Part shown: in pieces, positions 1 through 5,629 of the stretch
Position numbering within the stretch: position 1 is the stretch's first letter
Layout of the letters: each line of letters begins with the position of its first letter
Source of the DNA: a bacterium
GTDB lineage: Bacteria > Patescibacteriota > Patescibacteriia > S139-126 > S139-133
Length of the DNA: 10,102 nt
Reading direction: 5' to 3'
Assembly: GCA_030429785.1 (NCBI GenBank)
Contig: JAUIEQ010000022.1
Location: forward strand, 1 to 10,102
Position numbers and translations under genes: made by a program
Notes under the pieces: model-generated
The model's input: the letters and a program-made list of their open reading frames with translations, nothing else
Databases searched by the model: none
Told to the model about the DNA's origin: nothing

Positions 1-440
1 CGGTATTCTTTTTCGTTGGCTTATTTATTCTGGTTGGTGGCTTGGAAGAAATCGGCTTGATGCATCTTTTGGCAGAAAAGTTCCTTGCACTAACCAACGG
101 CAACCTCACTGCAACCGCACTAACTATTTTGTGGAGCAGTGCTATTTTTTCTGCGTTTGTCGACAACATTCCATTTGTCGCTACTATGATTCCACTTGTT
201 GAGAATATGCACACGACTTTTGGCGACCTTAATCCACTCTGGTGGTCACTTGCACTTGGCGCTGATCTTGGCGGAAATGGCACACTCATTGGCGCAAGTG
301 CGAACCTGATCGTAGCTGATATTGCCGCTAAATCAAACTACAAAATTGGCTTCAAAGAATTCATGAAAGTAGGTCTAACTGTTATGGTTATTACTGTTGG
401 AATCAGCACTGTCTACATTTATGTGCGGTATTTGCTCTAG
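1..440 (+). CDS. ArsB/NhaD-type ion permease, C-terminal part
   Basis: The gene is cut by the left edge. The frame is open from base 3 and reads VFFVGLFILVGGLEEIGLM with no break, so the TTG at 42 is an internal codon and not a start. Two stretches are typical of the ArsB/NhaD/P-protein (ion transporter superfamily) fold: SAFVDNIPFVATMIPLV, matching the helix with an Asp-Asn pair in the transport path, and GADLGGNGTLIGASANLIV, the Gly-rich re-entrant motif of the second repeat. About four hydrophobic segments remain, ending in a C-terminal helix (VGLTVMVITVGISTVYIYV). The family exports arsenite or exchanges Na+/H+ or other ions at the cytoplasmic membrane. The substrate cannot be told from this fragment, and no arsR or arsA neighbour is visible. 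No clear terminator follows the stop. Confidence 0.85.
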   Translation, partial: VFFFVGLFILVGGLEEIGLMHLLAEKFLALTNGNLTATALTILWSSAIFSAFVDNIPFVATMIPLVENMHTTFGDLNPLWWSLALGADLGGNGTLIGASANLIVADIAAKSNYKIGFKEFMKVGLTVMVITVGISTVYIYVRYLL

Positions 441-508
441 TGTAGATGCGCGGTATTTCTCAAAGCTGCCACTCATATACTCATACCCAGACTATCTACT
501 AATAAGCA

Positions 509-537
509 TTGACAGTATATGCATAATATACTAGACT
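509..537 (+). promoter_or_regulatory. Promoter for rplS
   Basis: A perfect -35 box TTGACA (509-514) is followed after 17 bases by TAGACT (532-537), a 4/6 match to TATAAT. The predicted transcription start near 544 gives a leader of about 27 bases before the L19 start codon. Confidence 0.6.
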
Positions 538-570
538 AGAGTAAGTTCAATTTATCCTTAAGCACTGTAT

Positions 571-948
571 ATGTCTGAAGAACAGCATACAGCCGAACAA
601 CAAGACAGCCAAAAAGACCGTATCAATCCAGCTGATTTTAAGCCAGGAATGACCGTTCGTGTGCACCAAATCGTAAAAGATGTGAATGCAAAAGGCGAAG
701 AAAAACAACGTATTCAGATTTTTGAAGGCATGATACTTTCAAAAAAAGGTAAGCAGTTGGAAAATGCACGCATTCTTGTTCGCAAGATCGGCGCAAATCG
801 AATCGGCGTAGAAAAGCTCTTTCCACTAGCTTCAAGCAATGTAGCTAAAATAGAAGTAGTCAAAAAAGCAAAAGTACGACGATCAAAACTGTATTTCCTC
901 AGAAGTTACAAAAAGCGACTTCGCGAAAAACAAGTTGCCAAGGTATAG
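571..948 (+). CDS. rplS: 50S ribosomal protein L19
   Basis: L19 sits at the interface of the large and small ribosomal subunits. The 125-residue product has the family's features in order. FKPGMTVRVHQIV (about residues 23-36) opens the SH3-like barrel, RIQIFEGMILSKKG follows, then the VRKI and IGVEKLFPLASSNVAKIEVV core, and the conserved KVRRSKLYFLR near residues 100-110 before a basic tail. It is slightly longer than the usual ~115 residues because of a polar N-terminal extension rich in Gln, Glu and Asp (residues 2-17). The ATG at 571 is the only sensible start. No Shine-Dalgarno sequence precedes it, as with several other core genes here. The gene is monocistronic, between its own promoter and a hairpin terminator, and the usual trmD/rpsP partners are absent. 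Confidence 0.97.
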   Translation: MSEEQHTAEQQDSQKDRINPADFKPGMTVRVHQIVKDVNAKGEEKQRIQIFEGMILSKKGKQLENARILVRKIGANRIGVEKLFPLASSNVAKIEVVKKAKVRRSKLYFLRSYKKRLREKQVAKV

Positions 949-990
949 TCCTGATACGAGCGTAATTACTATTTTATTCCCCACTCTACA

Positions 991-1010
991 CCCCGAATAT
1001 TCGGGGTTTT
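991..1010 (+). terminator. Rho-independent terminator after rplS
   Basis: The perfect palindrome CCCCGAATATTCGGGG (991-1006) is followed by TTTT. It lies 42 bases after the rplS stop and upstream of tRNA-Leu. Confidence 0.8.
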
Positions 1011-1035
1011 GTAGTTTGCATTTTTTTTAAAAAAT

Positions 1036-1064
1036 TTGTATGATGCGATTGGTATGAGCATTAT
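1036..1064 (+). promoter_or_regulatory. Possible promoter for tRNA-Leu
   Basis: TTGTAT (1036-1041) and CATTAT (1059-1064) are 17 bases apart, each about a 4/6 match to consensus. Transcription would start near 1071 and give a pre-tRNA leader containing the hairpin at 1078-1105. The match is weak; position after the rplS terminator is the main support. Confidence 0.35.
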
Positions 1065-1077
1065 ATTCATACTGACC

Positions 1078-1105
1078 CATATCACCCTATCCACTGGGTG
1101 ATATG
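1078..1105. repeat. Perfect 10-bp inverted repeat just upstream of tRNA-Leu
   Basis: CATATCACCC (1078-1087) and GGGTGATATG (1096-1105) form a perfect 10-bp stem with an 8-base loop, ending 6 bases before the tRNA. No T-run follows, so it does not look like a terminator. It could be a 5' leader hairpin of the pre-tRNA or an operator-like site. Confidence 0.6.
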
Positions 1106-1111
1106 TTACTA

Positions 1112-1199
1112 GCGGACGTGCTGGAACTGGTAGACAGGCCAGGTTGAGGGCCTGGTGGGGATTTTCCCCGTGGAGGTTCAAGTCCTCTCGTCCGCACCA
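1112..1199 (+). tRNA. tRNA-Leu (anticodon GAG)
   Basis: This is a class II tRNA of 88 bases with encoded CCA. Acceptor GCGGACG (1112-1118) pairs with CGTCCGC (1189-1195). The anticodon stem is CCAGG/CCTGG (1139-1143 and 1151-1155) around the loop TTGAGGG, giving anticodon GAG at 1146-1148, which reads CUC and CUU. A long variable arm (GGGG-ATTTT-CCCC) and the T loop GTTCAAGTC complete the leucine-type structure. Confidence 0.97.
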
Positions 1200-1201
1200 C
1201 C

Positions 1202-1235
1202 AAAAAACACTGAGCAGTATCAGTGTTTTTTGTTT
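1202..1235 (+). terminator. Terminator after tRNA-Leu
   Basis: AAAAAACACTGA (1202-1213) pairs with TCAGTGTTTTTT (1220-1231) around a 6-base loop. The A-tract/T-tract arms could work in both directions. It begins 2 bases after the tRNA CCA end. Confidence 0.85.
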
Positions 1236-1239
1236 TCCC

Positions 1240-1268
1240 TTGACAAAGTAGAAACAAAAATGTATAGT
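1240..1268 (+). promoter_or_regulatory. Strong promoter for the 153-residue hypothetical gene
   Basis: A perfect -35 TTGACA (1240-1245) and -10 TATAGT (1263-1268) are separated by 17 bases. The site starts only a few bases after the T-run of the tRNA-Leu terminator. The predicted leader is about 55 bases. Confidence 0.8.
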
Positions 1269-1330
1269 ATAAAATTATTGCAAATAAACAATTCTGAAAT
1301 ATCTAAACCTTTTATCAAAAGGAGACTTGC

Positions 1331-1792
1331 GTGGACAATCCATATCTGATTCAACGCTGTTTTATTAACAAGCAGCAAAAACTGATATATGAAAACATGG
1401 GATCAGTCGAATTTGAATGCGGCAACCAACAAGAAGCTATGAGAGCCTTGTTTGCCGCTGGAATGGTACCGCACGAACTAGACATACTCATTGAAGGTAA
1501 GGCAGCTACGATCTACGCAATCGTGCCCGGGGATGCGTTCGACACCAGCGCATACCAAAATATTGTGCAAAAGCTCGCCGAAGATGCTATTCAGTTGAAA
1601 GAATGGATAAACTTTCACAAAGCTTTGCGTGAAAAGCTCGGACTCAACAACATTCTCCCATTCTTTGGTGAGACGCAAGTTTGGTTTGATATCAACAATG
1701 CTGTATTTTTTTGCATTGAGCCGGATATCCACCAACAGCTCATCAAAATACTGGAGAGTATTAGAGAAAAGTGGAGCGAAATAATCACGTGA
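1331..1792 (+). CDS. Hypothetical protein, 153 residues, GTG start
   Basis: I do not recognise this protein with confidence. The start is GTG at 1331, chosen because AAAAGGAG ends 6 bases upstream; the next in-frame ATG encodes Met23 and has no ribosome site. The product is soluble, with no signal peptide or long hydrophobic segment. The short motif MGSVEFECG (residues 23-31) recalls an MG(S/A)xEFE(F/W)G signature seen in small uncharacterised bacterial and phage proteins. That is recollection, not a search result. The next segment (EAMRALFAAG) looks helical, and the C-terminal part (about residues 72-150) contains two probable amphipathic helices around a hydrophobic strand, NNAVFFCIE. The gene is monocistronic with a near-consensus promoter and its own terminator, which suggests substantial expression. 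No function can be assigned. Confidence 0.85.
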   Translation: MDNPYLIQRCFINKQQKLIYENMGSVEFECGNQQEAMRALFAAGMVPHELDILIEGKAATIYAIVPGDAFDTSAYQNIVQKLAEDAIQLKEWINFHKALREKLGLNNILPFFGETQVWFDINNAVFFCIEPDIHQQLIKILESIREKWSEIIT

Positions 1793-1804
1793 CTTCACAT
1801 ACTC

Positions 1805-1839
1805 AACTCACACAAATAATCGTGTGAGTTATTTTATTT
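1805..1839 (+). terminator. Terminator after the 153-residue gene
   Basis: AACTCACAC (1805-1813) pairs perfectly with GTGTGAGTT (1822-1830), followed by ATTTTATTT. The last T residues of this tract form the start of the next gene's TTGACA -35 box. Confidence 0.85.
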
Positions 1840-1866
1840 GACAAAAAAAATCAATACATCTATATT
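1838..1866 (+). promoter_or_regulatory. Strong promoter for the zinc-ribbon/HTH gene
   Basis: TTGACA (1838-1843) and TATATT (1861-1866) are 17 bases apart. The -35 box overlaps the end of the preceding terminator. The leader is about 47 bases and ends in a perfect AAGGAGAT ribosome site (1907-1914). Confidence 0.8.
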
Positions 1867-1919
1867 CAAATATACTTTCATACTTTAACAATACACTATT
1901 CAACACAAGGAGATCTTCG

Positions 1920-2537
1920 ATGAAACTAAGCTACGGCTTACGCAACGAAATCAACACTCAATTACTTACTGCTCATAAACAGGCTCAATTGCTTACGTTA
2001 CGAGCACAGATTATGCATGCACTTCGTGGATATGGATATGTTCCTGAACGAGACTTCCAATGCTACAACTGCCGACAAAACTTGAGTCTTGCTGACATTT
2101 TGTACGGGTTTGCCGATCACCCAACAATCAATACCGTCACCTGCAGGTACTGTGATTATACCGAAAACCACGTCAAACTCATTCAACGTGGCGCTACTCT
2201 GAGTAGAGCAGAACTTCCATTTTATTGCGCTTCCCAAGTACTGCATTATTTCGAGAACAATCATCTAGTGATCTTACCTCCTGAACAAATTGAAAAAAGA
2301 GCGCCTGCGTATGCTCACTCAGCAATCGTTCACTTTGGGAATTACAATACCGTGTTTGCTGAACTTGGACTAGCGTACGCCTTTGACAAAGTACCTGATT
2401 GGCTACATAAAGTTAAGGATTTCTTTGGCAAAGCTCCTGATACAATCATTGCTGCTTGCGTGGGAATCTCTGTCAAAAGAGTCAGTAAAGCGCGTAATGA
2501 TTTAGGCATCCCTCCGTGGAACAGTCGCAAAAAATAA
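1920..2537 (+). CDS. Zinc-ribbon protein with C-terminal HTH-like repeats, probable DNA-binding
   Basis: The 205-residue protein has a putative zinc ribbon formed by CYNC (Cys48, Cys51) and CRYC (Cys75, Cys78), 23 residues apart. The N-terminal 40 residues look helical. Near residues 131-151, AHSAIVHFGNYNTVFAELGL resembles the short helical repeats found beside homing endonucleases and in small DNA-binding proteins. Residues 168-200 (FFGKAPDTIIAACVGISVKR and then ARNDLGIPPW) match the common helix-turn-helix pattern LGxxPDxxIAxxxGIS...R..LGIPP. These features suggest sequence-specific nucleic-acid binding, perhaps regulation; no catalytic motif is visible. AAGGAGAT ends 5 bases before the ATG, which fixes the start. 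The gene stands alone with its own promoter and terminator. The family name and target are unknown. Confidence 0.85.
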   Translation: MKLSYGLRNEINTQLLTAHKQAQLLTLRAQIMHALRGYGYVPERDFQCYNCRQNLSLADILYGFADHPTINTVTCRYCDYTENHVKLIQRGATLSRAELPFYCASQVLHYFENNHLVILPPEQIEKRAPAYAHSAIVHFGNYNTVFAELGLAYAFDKVPDWLHKVKDFFGKAPDTIIAACVGISVKRVSKARNDLGIPPWNSRKK

Positions 2538-2544
2538 TATACCA

Positions 2545-2571
2545 AAAAACCACCTACATACGGTGGTTTTT
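2545..2571 (+). terminator. Terminator after the zinc-ribbon gene
   Basis: AAAAACCACC (2545-2554) pairs with GGTGGTTTTT (2562-2571) around a 7-base loop, only 8 bases after the stop codon. Confidence 0.9.
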
Positions 2572-2576
2572 ACTAC

Positions 2577-2605
2577 TTGTTTTGTACTGATGAACAAGCT
2601 ATACT
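2577..2605 (+). promoter_or_regulatory. Promoter for the isoprenyl synthase gene
   Basis: TTGTTT (2577-2582) and TATACT (2600-2605) are 17 bases apart. Transcription starting near 2612 would leave only about 14 bases before the ATG at 2626, with no Shine-Dalgarno sequence. Confidence 0.55.
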
Positions 2606-2625
2606 AAGCCATACTCAAAAAAACT

Positions 2626-3690
2626 ATGCAAACGGTCACACAACTACTCAAAATATACAAACCTCAAATCGATACTTTTTTGCATGACTACTTGGAACAA
2701 AAAACAGCTGAATTAGCAAAGCATCCTTGGAGCACTGATGCACTTGAACGACTCAGCAAAACAGTCACCCAAGGAAAATCTGTCCGCGGGTCACTAGTGC
2801 TTTTTATGAACGAACTCTTAGGCACGACACAACATCCCGATGCCGTGAGAGTCGCTGCTGCACTTGAGCTTACTCATGCAGCACTGCTTATTCATGATGA
2901 TATTATGGATCGCGATACTATTCGGCGAGGTCATACGACGTTTCATCATCAGTATGCAGAACAAGCAGTACGCTACAATATCTCTGAGGCAGAACACTTT
3001 GGTTATAGCATGGGCATTGCTGCAGGCATTATGACACAGCACTTAGCATTTGATATCATCACTCATATTTCAGTAGGCAGACAAACAATGCAACGCTTAC
3101 TCAGTGCATTCTCCCACGACATCAGTCGAACCACATTTGCTCAAATGCAGGATGTGTACAGCGGCCTTACCAACAACCATTTAAGCATTGATGAAATTAT
3201 TCATATTCATACATACAAAACTGCTGTATACACTTTTTCACTTCCGTTCACCATTGGAGGCATCTTACACAATGCCAACCAAGCAACTATTTCACAATTG
3301 CGGAAACTGGGCGAATACTTTGGCGTTGCTTTTCAACTCAAAGATGATGAACTAGGTTTATTTGGTGATGAACAAACAACTGGCAAGCCGCGCGGCTCTG
3401 ATATCCGCGAGGGCAAACAAACACTTTATTTTTATTACGCTTTCAAGTATGCCAAACCATCTGAACAACAGCGCCTACGCAACATTTTCGGAAACCAGTC
3501 AGCAACCAACGTTGACCTAGAATATATCATAATGATCGTAGACAAATACAATATACAAGAAAAAATAACAACACTGACCACCAGCCTCACCAATAAAGCA
3601 CATGCGCTTATTCCACACATACCAGTAGTCAAGCAACATCACACAACATTAACTGACATGATGTCATATATACTCAAGCGCACCAAATAA
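2626..3690 (+). CDS. Trans-isoprenyl (polyprenyl) diphosphate synthase
   Basis: This enzyme family condenses isopentenyl diphosphate with an allylic diphosphate to make farnesyl, geranylgeranyl or longer chains, precursors of lipid carriers and quinones. The 354-residue protein carries the first Asp-rich motif in LLIHDDIMDRD (Asp91, Asp92, Asp95) with the following RRG (Arg100-Arg101). It also has GKSVRG (Lys51, Arg54) at the usual GGKxxRP site, YKTA (Lys198-Thr199), and the second Asp-rich region FQLKDDELG (Asp240-Asp241). The second motif ends in Gly where a third Asp is typical. The first motif has only two residues between the Asp pairs, and the residue five before it is Ala, not an aromatic. 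In the family this often permits products longer than farnesyl, so a C20 or longer product is inferred. The ATG at 2626 has no ribosome site and a very short leader. The acyltransferase follows closely. Confidence 0.93.
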   Translation: MQTVTQLLKIYKPQIDTFLHDYLEQKTAELAKHPWSTDALERLSKTVTQGKSVRGSLVLFMNELLGTTQHPDAVRVAAALELTHAALLIHDDIMDRDTIRRGHTTFHHQYAEQAVRYNISEAEHFGYSMGIAAGIMTQHLAFDIITHISVGRQTMQRLLSAFSHDISRTTFAQMQDVYSGLTNNHLSIDEIIHIHTYKTAVYTFSLPFTIGGILHNANQATISQLRKLGEYFGVAFQLKDDELGLFGDEQTTGKPRGSDIREGKQTLYFYYAFKYAKPSEQQRLRNIFGNQSATNVDLEYIIMIVDKYNIQEKITTLTTSLTNKAHALIPHIPVVKQHHTTLTDMMSYILKRTK

Positions 3691-3692
3691 CC

Positions 3693-3722
3693 TTGCTCCC
3701 TAGCAGTGTCTGTGTTTATACT
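3693..3722 (+). promoter_or_regulatory. Possible promoter for the acyltransferase gene
   Basis: TTGCTC (3693-3698) and TATACT (3717-3722) are 18 bases apart. The TATACTAAG sequence and its distance to an AACTATGCG start context echo those before the upstream synthase (2600-2629). If used, it places the first usable start codon at 3736. Confidence 0.4.
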
Positions 3723-3735
3723 AAGGCTAGTAACT

Positions 3736-4554
3736 ATGCGTATGCAATTCCCACTCTCACGATTCACACTCATTCCATACATCAATCAGATAGTTTCTAC
3801 ATGCACTGGACTTGAATATGTTCCACGCGACAAGCCGTTTATACTGGCTGGTAATCACATTTCTTTTTTTGATGGCGTTGTCTTGACCACCAAACTATTT
3901 GGTCATTGCAAACACTCAATTCGGTTCATCAGCAATACAGGCGTGCTGCACCCAAGCTTGCGACCATTGATACAACGGTGGACAAAAGTCATTTACAAAG
4001 ACAAGACAAAACCAGCACTATGCCTTACTCCTGCCACCAAACTATTGCGCCGCGGTATTCCAATTGGCATTTTTCCTGAAGGTCTTCGTGTCCCTCGTGG
4101 CAACCAACTATCGCGAGGCAAGACAGGTGCTATTCGCCTCAGCCTAGCTACACAACTGCCAATTATTCCTGTCGGCATCATCAGCACTGGCGAACCACAT
4201 CAAATACACATTACCAAACAAACCCAACCGCTTGTATCAGGTTTTCTCGACAAAAAAAATCGTATCCTCACCACTGCGCATACACTTGTTGACCCATACA
4301 ATCACACCCATCACAAAGAGCTTTCTGCAACCGAAATGCACATATTGCATGAGCATATCTACAGCACCTTAGGAGATGGATACGAGCACTATTTCAAACA
4401 TAACAACACGATAGCATTGCACTTTGGCAAACCACTCTCTCTACAATCACACAACAACACACCGCTGTCTTACTCTTTGCTGAGATCATTAACCAATGAA
4501 CTTATGCTAACAATTAGCCAACTCTGCAACCGCTCCTATGAATACACAAAATAA
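3736..4554 (+). CDS. PlsC-type 1-acylglycerol-3-phosphate acyltransferase family protein
   Basis: The family transfers an acyl chain to lysophosphatidic acid or a related acceptor at the inner face of the membrane. With the ATG at 3736 the protein is 272 residues. It has the catalytic NHxxxxD motif as NHISFFD (Asn40, His41, Asp46) and the glycerophosphate-binding FPEG as IFPEGLRVPRG (Phe113-Gly116). These are followed by the usual RGKTGAIRLSLATQLPIIPV stretch. The C-terminal ~110 residues are polar and less typical. A GTG at 3706 would add 10 residues. I prefer 3736 because a TATACT box lies between the two, and a weak AAGG sits 9 bases before 3736. It follows the isoprenyl synthase by 45 bases (15 with the GTG), so the pair may also be co-transcribed. 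The exact acceptor cannot be read from sequence. Confidence 0.88.
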   Translation: MRMQFPLSRFTLIPYINQIVSTCTGLEYVPRDKPFILAGNHISFFDGVVLTTKLFGHCKHSIRFISNTGVLHPSLRPLIQRWTKVIYKDKTKPALCLTPATKLLRRGIPIGIFPEGLRVPRGNQLSRGKTGAIRLSLATQLPIIPVGIISTGEPHQIHITKQTQPLVSGFLDKKNRILTTAHTLVDPYNHTHHKELSATEMHILHEHIYSTLGDGYEHYFKHNNTIALHFGKPLSLQSHNNTPLSYSLLRSLTNELMLTISQLCNRSYEYTK

Positions 4555-4577
4555 AAACCGCATACTTCATGCGGTTT
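4555..4577. terminator. Bidirectional terminator between convergent genes
   Basis: AAACCGCAT (4555-4563) pairs with ATGCGGTTT (4569-4577) around ACTTC, with A- and T-rich flanks on both sides. It starts directly after the acyltransferase TAA (4552-4554) and overlaps the stop of the minus-strand gene (4576-4578). Confidence 0.85.
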
Positions 4578-5067
4578 ATTCATACTCATCAACATATTTT
4601 GTATCAGTTCGTCGAGGCAGCAATCCAATAATATAACAGCGATACAGAATGTTCCAGTACATAATTCGGATTCGATCAATTGCAATCACAAGCGCCCAAA
4701 TATTGTAATACAATCTATCATAGGGTTGAATATCATGCGAATACCACCAGTACACAAGGGCCATACTACTTAGATGAATCAGCACAATAACAAACGTTTG
4801 CTCAGGACTAAAACAATATGCAGCCAAACGTGCTCGGCTATACGCTGCAGCAACAAACAACAACTGCACTACATACAACGTATATACCATGCCAGCTGGA
4901 ATTGTCACAAGCAGTGACATCGGCGCTACCAACGAAGCAATAACAAACAACCCAACAAGCACTAACCACATCTGCTGATACCATTGCTCCTGCTGAAGCA
5001 CATATTTCCACGGTAGCCTTGTAAGCGACAATTTTTGTGGCTCATTTTTTACCTGTCTTAAACCCAT
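4576..5067 (-). CDS. Hypothetical four-helix membrane protein
   Basis: The 163-residue protein is not recognised. It starts with a polar N-terminus of about 30 residues. Hydrophobic segments follow near residues 33-53 (MWLVLVGLFVIASLVAP), 54-76 and 90-109 (TFVIVLIHLSSMALVYWWYS). A fourth, more amphipathic segment lies near 121-142 (YYNIWALVIAIDRIRIMYW). It ends in a charged tail rich in Arg, Asp and Glu, probably cytoplasmic. The start is firm: AAGGAG lies 8 bases before the ATG on the minus strand. The gene is divergent from the DUF1761-like gene across about 108 bases and convergent with the acyltransferase. No enzymatic motif is visible. Conserved aromatic and Arg residues in the last helix may matter, but function is unknown. 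Confidence 0.85.
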   Translation of the reverse strand: MGLRQVKNEPQKLSLTRLPWKYVLQQEQWYQQMWLVLVGLFVIASLVAPMSLLVTIPAGMVYTLYVVQLLFVAAAYSRARLAAYCFSPEQTFVIVLIHLSSMALVYWWYSHDIQPYDRLYYNIWALVIAIDRIRIMYWNILYRCYIIGLLPRRTDTKYVDEYE

Positions 5068-5109
5068 ACAGATCTCCTTTGTATTTAACTGTGAAAAAAC
5101 AATATACTG

Positions 5110-5137
5110 TTGACATTAGCTTACGGTATAGTATATA
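5110..5137 (+). promoter_or_regulatory. Promoter for the DUF1761-like gene
   Basis: TTGACA (5110-5115) and TATATA (5132-5137) are 16 bases apart, giving a leader of about 32 bases to the ATG at 5176. The TTG at 5110, which could be taken as a start codon, is the first part of this -35 box. Confidence 0.6.
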
Positions 5138-5175
5138 CAGAAGTCAAATGCTATTTAATTATTATATACACAAAT

Positions 5176-5598
5176 ATGCTTAGTTATATTGTCAATTATG
5201 GCGCTGTTATCATTGCCGCACTTGTTCCAATGATCGTAGGAATGGTGTGGTATGGACCACTGTTTGGAAAAATCTGGATGCAACTTCAAGGCATTGATCC
5301 AAATGACACACAACTGCAAGCAACCATGAAAGCTGAGGCTAAAAAAAACTACATTATTTCTTTCATAGGAAACATCATAACTGCATATATAGCAGCCATC
5401 ATGCTTGGTACACTCGGCGCTCTGACGATTGGCGACGCTCTGTTGTTTGCATTTTTGACATGGCTTGCGTTCGCAACATTCATTCAGCTCCAAGGCGTAC
5501 TCTGGGGCAAAGACAAACCAAAACTCTGGATACTTAATACCAGTTATACACTAATAACGTGGATGTTCATGGCTATTATCTTGGTGCTCTGGAAATAA
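5176..5598 (+). CDS. DUF1761-like small membrane protein
   Basis: With the ATG at 5176 the protein is 140 residues, the normal size for this uncharacterised family. The N-terminal helix (residues 8-25, GAVIIAALVPMIVGMVW) runs into the signature WYGPLFGKIWMQLQGID (residues 25-41), which I associate with DUF1761 proteins. Three further hydrophobic segments lie near residues 59-80, 84-104 and 118-138. An upstream TTG at 5110 would add 22 residues, but it falls on the promoter's -35 box and the added residues are atypical. There is no Shine-Dalgarno sequence. The glycosylase gene begins 31 bases after the stop and may share the transcript. The family has no established function. Confidence 0.85.
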   Translation: MLSYIVNYGAVIIAALVPMIVGMVWYGPLFGKIWMQLQGIDPNDTQLQATMKAEAKKNYIISFIGNIITAYIAAIMLGTLGALTIGDALLFAFLTWLAFATFIQLQGVLWGKDKPKLWILNTSYTLITWMFMAIILVLWK

Positions 5599-5629
5599 AC
5601 ACCATACACACGCTGTGTGCTACGATCTT

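Noticed and set aside
1155..1349. 64-codon ORF across the tRNA-Leu 3' half
   Set aside because: It reads through the tRNA and its terminator; the start lies inside the tRNA.
1478..1798. 106-codon minus-strand ORF
   Set aside because: It lies antisense within the 1331-1792 gene, which has a promoter, an SD and a terminator. The ORF itself has no promoter that I could see.
5110..5175. TTG start giving a 22-residue longer DUF1761-like protein
   Set aside because: The TTG is part of the TTGACA promoter box, and the added residues do not resemble the family N-terminus.
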